The notes beneath the pieces are model-generated. The model had not been told where the DNA came from, did no database searches, and was given only the letters and a program-made list of their open reading frames with translations. A stretch of DNA of 5,484 bases from Nocardioidaceae bacterium. GTDB lineage: Bacteria; Actinomycetota; Actinomycetes; Propionibacteriales; Nocardioidaceae. Position numbers and translations under genes: made by a program. Position 1 is the stretch's first letter. Each line of letters begins with the position of its first letter. This document shows positions 1 to 4,731 of the stretch, piece by piece. The DNA lies in the NCBI GenBank assembly GCA_013698435.1, contig JACCVA010000403.1:1-5484 (forward strand). The letters are read 5' to 3'.

Positions 1-908
1 GCGTGCACAGCAACTCGGGTGTGCCGAACCACGGCTACGCCCTGCTCGTCGACGGCGGCGACTACAACAACGTCACGGTCCCTGCTATCGGCATGGCCAA
101 GGCGGCCCACATCTACTGGCGGGCGCAGTCTGTGTATCAGACGCCGACCACGGACTTCGCTGATCACGCTGACGCACTGAAGGCTTCCTGCGTCGACCTG
201 ATCGGACAGACGTTGGCACCGCTCAGCACCGCTGGAGCGCCTGAGAACACCTCCTCACCGGCACCCGTGCCGGCGAGCGGGCCGATCACGGCCGCTGACT
301 GCGATGCGGTGGACGCCATGGCCCTGGCCGTCGAACTCCGCAAGGCGCCGACCCAGTGCAACTTCCAGCCGCTGCTCGGAAAGAACCCGCCTTCAGTCTG
401 TGGGCCTGGCACCCGGCGCAACGTCGTCTTCTCGGACGACTTCACAGGTGGCCTCGGTCGCTGGGCATTGACGAACCAGGGTGTCTACGCAGGTTGGCCC
501 GACGTCGACTGGACAGCTGACTCGGACCTTCCCGGTGGCCGCCCAGGTACGGCGGCCTTCGGTGAGGACCTTGACGGCTCGTGCGGTGACCCCACCGGCG
601 ACGTCTCTGGCGTGATGCGCATGCAGAGCCCGTTGATTCGCATCCCGGCCGACGGCCAGAAGAACCCTGTCCTCACCTTCGACCACTACGTGGCGACTGA
701 GGCAGGCTACGACGGCGGCAACGTCAAGATCAGCGTCAACGGCAAGCCGTTCGAGGTCGTGCCGGCGTCGGCATACATCTACAACAAGCCGACCCTGCTC
801 GCTCCGCCGCAAACGGCAACACCAACCCCCTCGCTGGCGAAGAAGGTTTCACCGGCACCGACGGTGGCGAGGTCACCGGCAGCTGGGGTCAGTCGCAGGT
901 CAACCTGA
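1..908 (+). CDS. M4 (thermolysin-like) zinc metallopeptidase, 3' part, frame broken near 811
   Basis: This is the C-terminal part of a secreted neutral metalloprotease; the gene starts before the window. The first codons read V-H-S-N-S-G-V-P-N-H, the thermolysin-family motif (G-V-H-x-N-S-G) whose His is the transition-state-stabilising residue (His231 in thermolysin). The HExxH and the third zinc ligand would lie upstream and are not visible. Residues 1 to about 120 are the helical M4 C-terminal domain with a Pro/Ser-rich insertion near 78-93; Cys100 and Cys119 could pair. Residues 140-265 are a jelly-roll/MAM-like accessory domain (FSDDF, LPGGRPGTAAFGED, FDHYVATEAG). Such proteases are exported and degrade extracellular protein. 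The final 31 residues (T-A-T-P-T-P onward) do not match the family and result from a one-base frame change at 811-813; the proper end continues in another frame to 1066. No cell-wall sorting signal is visible. Confidence 0.88.
   Translation, partial: VHSNSGVPNHGYALLVDGGDYNNVTVPAIGMAKAAHIYWRAQSVYQTPTTDFADHADALKASCVDLIGQTLAPLSTAGAPENTSSPAPVPASGPITAADCDAVDAMALAVELRKAPTQCNFQPLLGKNPPSVCGPGTRRNVVFSDDFTGGLGRWALTNQGVYAGWPDVDWTADSDLPGGRPGTAAFGEDLDGSCGDPTGDVSGVMRMQSPLIRIPADGQKNPVLTFDHYVATEAGYDGGNVKISVNGKPFEVVPASAYIYNKPTLLAPPQTATPTPSLAKKVSPAPTVARSPAAGVSRRST
807..816 (+). other. Frameshift site at an AAA run
   Basis: Frame 3 reads CCG CAA ACG here. Adding one A to the run at 811-813 gives CAA AAC GGC and converts the downstream reading to PPQNGNTNPLAGEEGF, which joins both halves of the domain with no residue out of place. 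A one-base loss in a short homopolymer is therefore the simplest explanation. The local codons do not form the X-XXY-YYZ heptamer of programmed -1 slippage. Confidence 0.82.
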
Positions 909-1066
909 CGATGGTGCACGTGCGGCCGGATGACCAGGTTGTGCTCCGCTTCGACTTCGGCATGGACGGCTGTGGCAACGTCGACGGCTGGTATGTCGAC
1001 GACGTCACCGTGTCGACCTGCATCATCACCAAGCCCAAGCCCGTTCTGGCAAGGGAAGCTAGCTGA
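809..1066 (+). pseudogene. Out-of-frame C-terminal remainder of the M4 peptidase accessory domain
   Basis: The frame beginning at 809 reads on without a stop to TGA at 1064-1066 and gives the missing half of the jelly-roll domain: NTNPLAGEEGFTGTDGGEV, then GSWGQSQVNL, LRFDFGMDGC and VDGWYVDDVTVSTC. These pieces continue directly from the upstream part and have the usual order for this accessory domain; the two cysteines (codons 971 and 1019) probably pair. The segment has no start codon or ribosome binding site of its own, so it is translated only if the upstream frame is restored. If the break is a sequencing error, the true CDS runs from before the window to 1066. If it is real, the protein loses about 85 residues of its last domain, while the visible peptidase domain remains complete. 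Confidence 0.85.
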
Positions 1067-1090
1067 CCCAGAGCTAGCCGTTTGGTTGCA

Positions 1091-1145
1091 GCAACACCAC
1101 AGACTGCCTCGTCCCGGTTCTAGGGACGGGGCAGTCTGTGGTTGC
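1091..1145 (+). terminator. Long GC-rich hairpin, likely intrinsic terminator of the peptidase gene
   Basis: Bases 1097-1115 pair with 1123-1141 over 19 positions (18 Watson-Crick pairs and one T-G wobble, 1109 with 1129) around a 7-base loop (GGTTCTA). The stem extends by four more pairs (GCAA 1091-1094 with TTGC 1142-1145) across a two-base bulge. It lies 25 bases after the restored peptidase stop and before the next gene. There is no real T tract, which is common for actinobacterial terminators. Being nearly symmetric, it could also block transcription from the other side. Confidence 0.8.
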
Positions 1146-1198
1146 TTACCAACGGTTCAAACCTCGACGCGAGTGAGCCGCACCTTCAATCGAGCGGT

Positions 1199-1204
1199 TA
1201 CTCT
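1199..1204 (+). promoter_or_regulatory. Possible -10 element (TACTCT) for a leaderless transcript
   Basis: TACTCT fits the actinobacterial TANNNT -10 pattern and ends six bases before the ATG at 1211. That places the transcription start at or next to the start codon, and no Shine-Dalgarno sequence precedes this ATG. I see no convincing -35 at the proper distance. A short inverted repeat (TCGAG 1190-1194, CTCGA 1203-1207) overlaps it. Confidence 0.4.
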
Positions 1205-1210
1205 CGACGC

Positions 1211-1369
1211 ATGCGTTGGGTTCTCATCCTATTGGCGATCGCGCTGGTGCTCGCTGTCCTTGGGTGGGTCATCAGTGCGCTCAAGTGGCTGCTGGTCATC
1301 GCGGCCGTGATGGTTTTCGCCAGCGTGCTGCTGGGCTCACGCCAGCGACGTGACACCACGAAGTACTGA
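1211..1369 (+). CDS. Small hydrophobic membrane protein (52 aa)
   Basis: This 52-residue protein is nearly all hydrophobic. A first membrane span covers about residues 3-24 and a second about 26-41, separated by a short turn (S-A-L-K-W), followed by a charged tail (SRQRRDTTKY). It probably sits as a hairpin in the cytoplasmic membrane with both ends inside, by the positive-inside rule. It resembles the short 'hydrophobic protein' genes scattered through actinobacterial genomes, whose function is unknown. I chose the ATG at 1211. The frame stays open back to a TTG at 1142, but that would put 23 polar residues overlapping the terminator stem in front of the membrane span, and it has no ribosome binding site. 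The start at 1211 also lacks a Shine-Dalgarno sequence but sits just after a TANNNT box, which suits leaderless expression. It stands alone between a terminator and the next promoter. Confidence 0.7.
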   Translation: MRWVLILLAIALVLAVLGWVISALKWLLVIAAVMVFASVLLGSRQRRDTTKY

Positions 1370-1406
1370 CCTCGCCCTGCCGGTTGTCGAGAGTGCCGTG
1401 GCAGTG

Positions 1407-1434
1407 CTGTTTACGCAACAGTAGGCGGGGGTAC
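1407..1434 (+). promoter_or_regulatory. SigB/SigF-type stress promoter
   Basis: GTTTAC at 1409-1414 and GGGTAC at 1429-1434 match the alternative stress sigma factor promoter of actinobacteria (GTTT, about 15-17 bases, then GGGTA; SigF in mycobacteria, SigB in streptomycetes). The spacing here, GTTT to GGGTAC, is 16 bases. Transcription would start near 1440, giving a leader of about 50 bases before the ATG at 1491. An inverted repeat CTGTT/AACAG (1407-1411, 1417-1421) overlaps the -35 and might bind a regulator, but it is short. Confidence 0.72.
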
Positions 1435-1480
1435 GTGGTTACGGAACGGTTCTCGCTCCCCGCAAGCTTCGGCACTCAGC

Positions 1481-1486
1481 AGGAGG
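1481..1486 (+). promoter_or_regulatory. Perfect ribosome binding site (AGGAGG)
   Basis: AGGAGG lies four bases before the ATG at 1491 and fixes that start. It is the strongest ribosome binding site in the window and suggests high translation of the small gene that follows. Confidence 0.9.
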
Positions 1487-1490
1487 CAAC

Positions 1491-1688
1491 ATGAAGATCA
1501 TTGCGGTCTTGGTAGTCGTCTGGTTGGTGATCGGCGTGTTCGCAGCTTTCCAGCGCGACTACTTCAGCAATGCGAAGACGAACTGTGCAGAGTTCAGCGA
1601 CACAGCGCTGACGGTCGTCGCCGGTCCACTCAACTACGTGGGCGTGAACCCCAAGACGAAGTGCAACGTTCCGCAGCCCTCCAAGTAA
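1491..1688 (+). CDS. Small single-span membrane protein with two cysteines (65 aa), function unknown
   Basis: The protein begins M-K-I-I-A and has one hydrophobic span at about residues 3-20. A short polar domain follows (residues 21-65), probably outside the membrane, with Cys32 and Cys58 positioned to form a disulfide. The stretch G-P-L-N-Y-V-G-V-N-P-K (45-55) followed by a cysteine and a P-Q-P-S end looks like a conserved family core. I believe similar short proteins occur in mycobacteria and other actinobacteria, but I cannot name a characterised one. The N-terminus could be an uncleaved signal anchor, or a signal peptide cut near A18-A19. Expression appears driven by the SigB/SigF-type promoter at 1409-1434 and the perfect AGGAGG at 1481, so it is probably made in quantity under stress or in stationary phase. 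The nucleoside hydrolase gene begins 24 bases after its stop and may be read from the same transcript. Confidence 0.82.
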   Translation: MKIIAVLVVVWLVIGVFAAFQRDYFSNAKTNCAEFSDTALTVVAGPLNYVGVNPKTKCNVPQPSK

Positions 1689-1712
1689 CAACGCCTCACG
1701 TGGCTTGACGCT

Positions 1713-2666
1713 GTGGTGCGGATCCATGTGGACACCGACTTCGCGGGTGATCCCGACGACGCGTGCGCTCTCGCCATGCTGCTGGGCTGGAACGGAGTCG
1801 ATGTCGTCGGCGTCACCACCGTCGCCGATCCTGACGGGCGCCGGGCCGGCTACGTGCGCCGGCTGCTCGCGCTCGCGGGCAGGCAGGAGGTCACGGTAGC
1901 GATCGGGGCGGGGTCGTCGCTCACCACTGGCCAGCCAATGGGAACCATCCCCGATCACAACCGTTACTGGAGTGGCGACCCGGTCTCCGTGCCGGAGAAG
2001 TCGACCGTGAGCTCGGCCGACCTGATGAAGCGCAACCTCGCGGCCGGCGCGACCGTGGTAGCCATCGGTCCGCAGACCAACCTGGCGCTGCTCGAGCTCG
2101 AGTCTCCGGGCGCACTGGCCGGCGTGCCGGTGGTCGCGATGGGGGGATGGTTCGGTCCAGTCGCCGACGACCTGCCCGACCTGGGACCAGCATCCGACTG
2201 GAACGTACAGTGCGACACCCGGGCAGCGGCCATCGTCGCCGCCACTGCGAAGCTGACTTTGGTACCGCTGTCCACAACCGTCGGCGTCCATCTCACTCGA
2301 CGCGACTTACCTCGACTCTACGCGGCCGGCCCGGTCGGCCAGCTCCTCGCGCGGCAAGCGGTCGCGTACTGCGACGACGAGCGCAAGTCGGCGTTGGCGA
2401 GCGCCCATCTTGGCCTCCCCGCCGACCTGCTCAACTTCCACCATGACCCGCTGGCCTGCGCGGTGGCGGCGGGCTGGCCCGGCGTTCTGCGACAGCCAGT
2501 CCCCCTCTCCGCGAGCACCGACGGCGCCATCTTGAGCTACACGCAGTCGGGGTCGGGGCGACCGGTCGACGTCGTGACGGCGGTCGACGGCCCCATGTTC
2601 ACCTCGGCCTGGCTGCGCGCGATCGAGCGCCTCGGTGACAGTGATGTCATCCCTCGCTTGCTCTGA
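1713..2666 (+). CDS. Inosine-uridine preferring nucleoside hydrolase family protein
   Basis: This 317-residue protein has the length usual for nucleoside N-ribohydrolases, which split ribonucleosides into base and ribose in salvage. The N-terminal strand and calcium-site motif reads D7-T-D-F-A-G-D-P-D-D16-A-C-A-L, the long variant of the family's DxDPGxDD. Further landmarks are A-I-G-P-Q-T-N-L-A (117-125), the V-A-M-G-G loop (141-145), D-W-N-V-Q-C-D (162-168, Asn164 being the expected ribose contact), and F-H-H-D-P-L-A (242-248). His244 corresponds to the leaving-group acid and Asp245 to the last calcium ligand of the protozoan enzyme. All metal-binding and catalytic positions I can place are present, so it should be active in the cytoplasm; base preference cannot be read. 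The start is GTG at 1713 or the next GTG at 1716, just before the first strand (R-I-H-V-D-T-D). Neither has a Shine-Dalgarno sequence. It lies 24 bases after the small membrane protein gene. Confidence 0.9.
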   Translation: MVRIHVDTDFAGDPDDACALAMLLGWNGVDVVGVTTVADPDGRRAGYVRRLLALAGRQEVTVAIGAGSSLTTGQPMGTIPDHNRYWSGDPVSVPEKSTVSSADLMKRNLAAGATVVAIGPQTNLALLELESPGALAGVPVVAMGGWFGPVADDLPDLGPASDWNVQCDTRAAAIVAATAKLTLVPLSTTVGVHLTRRDLPRLYAAGPVGQLLARQAVAYCDDERKSALASAHLGLPADLLNFHHDPLACAVAAGWPGVLRQPVPLSASTDGAILSYTQSGSGRPVDVVTAVDGPMFTSAWLRAIERLGDSDVIPRLL

Positions 2667-2682
2667 CTGCCCATTCGTGCAC

Positions 2683-2711
2683 TTTGGTCGTCGATTTCCC
2701 AGAAGTAGTCT
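2683..2711 (+). promoter_or_regulatory. Possible promoter for the RseB-like/ABC operon, leaderless
   Basis: TAGTCT at 2706-2711 fits a -10 box, and TTTGGT at 2683-2688 (or TTGGTC one base later) is a weak -35 at 17 (or 16) bases. The -10 ends five bases before the ATG at 2717, so the message would begin at or just before the start codon; no Shine-Dalgarno sequence is present. No terminator is seen between 2666 and here, so read-through from the hydrolase gene is also possible. Confidence 0.5.
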
Positions 2712-2716
2712 GAGTC

Positions 2717-3826
2717 ATGACCCCCCGCCGCCGATGGAGCTGCGTCGCGCTGGCGCTGGCCCTCTTGGTCGGTCTGCCGTTGGCCGTGCGAGCGATTCCT
2801 CCGCGCGATAGTGACATCACCGCTTCGGCCCTGCTGGAGAAGATTGACGGCGCCCGCGACAGGTCGTACGCCGGCTACGTCGAGACTCTCGGCACGCTGC
2901 AGCTACCTGTGGCCGATCGATTCACCGACGTCGGTCAGCTGTTCGGTGAACGCACCCGAATGCGGGTGTGGTGGCGAGACGAGGACGCCTGGCGGGTCGA
3001 CAAGCTGCTCGCCACGGGAGAGCTGGATCTCTACCACGACGGCGGCGGCACCACCGTCTGGGACTACGAGCAGGACAAGGCCGAACGCACCCGCGATCCC
3101 GACATCCGGCTCCCGCGTACATCCGACCTGCTGCCACCCCAGCTCGCTGCGCGGTTGATCCAGGACGTATCCCGCGACACCGTCAAGCGGCTACCCGTCC
3201 GGCGGGTGGCGGGCGTGGCGGCTCCCGGTGTGCGGGTCAGCCCCGGCGCGGTTCAGTCAAGCATCGACCACGTGGACATCTGGGCCGACGCCGAGACCGG
3301 GCTCGCGCTTCGCGTCGACGTCATCGCCAAAGGCGACACCACGACCGCCCTGTCGTCGAAGTTCATGGCTGTCTCGACGCGGACACCGGACGAAGACACC
3401 GTGATCTTTCAGCGCCCGCCAGGAACCGAGTTCGTCTACGACGACACGCTCGACATCGCCGACGCCGCGAACCAGTACGCGCCGTTTCGTCCCCCGCGCG
3501 CACTCGCTGGGCTGGAACGCTCCCCTTCGGCCGACCGCGCGGTCGGAATCTACGGCAGTGGCGTGACCAAGCTGGTCGCAATCCCGTTGTGGGACAGGGC
3601 TGCGGTGCCCTTGCGCGAACAGCTCGAAGTCACCCCGGGCGGTGAGACTCTCGACGAAGGCATCGCGTTGAGGGTGGGTCCGCTCAGTGTCCTGCTGACC
3701 CGGTTCGACGGGTACGACGGCGGCTGGCTGCTTTCGGGAACCGTGACCGAGCAGACCCTCGTACGCGCGGCCCGCAATCTGGACGCCAGGTTTGACCAGT
3801 ACGTAGTCAGCGAAGGCCCACGGTGA
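2717..3826 (+). CDS. Exported LolA/RseB-fold protein, first gene of an ABC transporter operon
   Basis: The 369-residue protein starts with a classic signal peptide: basic M-T-P-R-R-R, a hydrophobic core (about 8-22) and a likely cut after A-V-R-A (residue 26). No lipobox cysteine is present, so it is probably released or held by partners. Residues 36-235 look like the half-barrel shared by LolA and the sigma-E regulator RseB: helix A-S-A-L-L-E-K-I, then Y-A-G-Y-V-E-T-L-G-T, the strand M-R-V-W-W-R-D-E-D-A-W-R-V-D, D-L-Y-H-D-G-G and V-D-I-W-A-D-A-E-T-G-L-A-L-R-V (186-200). A smaller C-terminal domain (about 255-355) may match the RseB C-terminal domain. That fold binds lipid or lipoprotein parts in its known members; here the ligand is unknown. 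Its stop overlaps the ATPase start by four bases, so it is translated in step with an ABC transporter. Suggested roles are substrate capture or a sensor. No sigma or anti-sigma gene is visible nearby. Confidence 0.75.
   Translation: MTPRRRWSCVALALALLVGLPLAVRAIPPRDSDITASALLEKIDGARDRSYAGYVETLGTLQLPVADRFTDVGQLFGERTRMRVWWRDEDAWRVDKLLATGELDLYHDGGGTTVWDYEQDKAERTRDPDIRLPRTSDLLPPQLAARLIQDVSRDTVKRLPVRRVAGVAAPGVRVSPGAVQSSIDHVDIWADAETGLALRVDVIAKGDTTTALSSKFMAVSTRTPDEDTVIFQRPPGTEFVYDDTLDIADAANQYAPFRPPRALAGLERSPSADRAVGIYGSGVTKLVAIPLWDRAAVPLREQLEVTPGGETLDEGIALRVGPLSVLLTRFDGYDGGWLLSGTVTEQTLVRAARNLDARFDQYVVSEGPR
3812..3816 (+). promoter_or_regulatory. Ribosome binding site (GAAGG) inside the upstream gene
   Basis: GAAGG lies six bases before the GTG at 3823 and supports that start over any later codon. 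It sits inside the end of the RseB-like gene, next to the GTGA stop/start overlap at 3823-3826, so the ATPase is probably translated by reinitiation. Confidence 0.6.
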
Positions 3827-4731
3827 TCACGACCCGCGGGTTGACCAAACACTTCGGCCGCATCCTCGCCGTCGACAGGCTCGACCTCGATGTTCGCGAG
3901 GGCGACATCTACGGCTTCCTCGGGGCCAACGGCTCCGGTAAGACCACCACCGTACGAATGCTCCTCGGGCTCGTGCTCGCAACGTCAGGCGACGCGACGG
4001 TGCTCGGCCAGGCGATGCCCCGGTCGGCGCGAAAGGTGCTGCCGCACGTGGGCGCCCTCGTCGAGGGCCCGGCGGCATACCGTCACCTGTCCGGGCGGGA
4101 CAACCTCGCCGCGTTCGACGCGATGGCCACCGACGGCCGCCGCAAGGATCGCAAGCGGAGGATTGATGCCGCCTTGGAGCAGGTCGGCCTGGGCGCCGTC
4201 GACAAGCGCCCGGTGCGAGCGTACTCACTGGGTATGCGCCAGCGGCTGGGGATCGCAGCTGCGCTGCTACGGCAGCCGCGGCTGCTCGTGCTAGACGAAC
4301 CGACCAACGGCCTCGACCCTCAGGGCATCCACGAGATCCGCGACCTGCTGCTGTCGCTGCATGCCACCGGCACGACGATCTTCTTGTCCAGTCACCTTCT
4401 CGCAGAGGTGGAGCAGCTCTGTACGAAGGTGGGAGTGCTCGACCGGGGCAAGCTCGTCATCCAAGAGAGCCTTGCAACGCTTCGACAGCCGACAGGGCGC
4501 ACGTTTGTGCGTACTCCTGACGTCGCCCGCGCTCGTGCCCTGCTCGACGGTCAGGTGGAGCACCATGACGACGACTCGTTGGTGATCCGAGTGCCGGACG
4601 CGGCCGAGCTCAACGCACGGCTGGTCCAGGCAGGTGTGCGGGTCCTCGAGCTGGGTCCTGAACGGCACACCCTCGAAGATGTCGTGCTCGCCGCGACCGG
4701 GGCCGGCGACGATCGGGTTGCGGACAAGTGA
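3823..4731 (+). CDS. ABC transporter ATP-binding protein, BcrA type
   Basis: This 302-residue cytoplasmic ATPase powers the permease encoded next. Walker A is G-A-N-G-S-G-K-T (34-41, Lys40), the signature is Y-S-L-G-M-R-Q-R (134-141) in place of LSGGQ, Walker B is L-L-V-L-D with catalytic Glu159 (D-E-P-T-N-G-L-D-P), the D-loop follows at 164-165, and the switch His191 lies in S-S-H-L. The Q-loop region reads G-A-L-V-E-G-P-A-A-Y (77-86) without the usual glutamine, as in BcrA/drug-export relatives. About 80 residues after the nucleotide-binding core form the small C-terminal domain typical of this subfamily. Such ATPases pair as homodimers with ABC-2 permeases to export peptides, antibiotics or lipids; the substrate here is not readable. 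GTG start and stop overlap both neighbours by four bases, so the three genes form one operon. Confidence 0.95.
   Translation: MITTRGLTKHFGRILAVDRLDLDVREGDIYGFLGANGSGKTTTVRMLLGLVLATSGDATVLGQAMPRSARKVLPHVGALVEGPAAYRHLSGRDNLAAFDAMATDGRRKDRKRRIDAALEQVGLGAVDKRPVRAYSLGMRQRLGIAAALLRQPRLLVLDEPTNGLDPQGIHEIRDLLLSLHATGTTIFLSSHLLAEVEQLCTKVGVLDRGKLVIQESLATLRQPTGRTFVRTPDVARARALLDGQVEHHDDDSLVIRVPDAAELNARLVQAGVRVLELGPERHTLEDVVLAATGAGDDRVADK

Noticed and set aside
807..816. Programmed -1 ribosomal frameshifting in the peptidase
   Set aside because: There is no X-XXY-YYZ slippery heptamer in the incoming frame and no clear stimulatory structure just downstream. A missing A explains the change better.
930..1310. 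Open frame of 126 codons on the plus strand
   Set aside because: It overlaps the peptidase tail, crosses the terminator stem and the small membrane gene in other frames, and encodes a Ser/Arg-rich sequence with no family features.
1444..1452. Palindrome GAAC-G-GTTC in the leader of the two-cysteine protein gene
   Set aside because: Too short to support an operator call; such palindromes arise often by chance.
1705..1710. TTGACG resembling a -35 box just before the nucleoside hydrolase
   Set aside because: A promoter using it would start transcription inside the coding sequence, and no -10 element is placed properly downstream.
1476..2291. Long open frame on the minus strand (271 codons)
   Set aside because: It lies opposite the two-cysteine protein gene and the nucleoside hydrolase, has a low-complexity His/Arg/Gly-rich product with no domain, and reflects high-GC codon bias.
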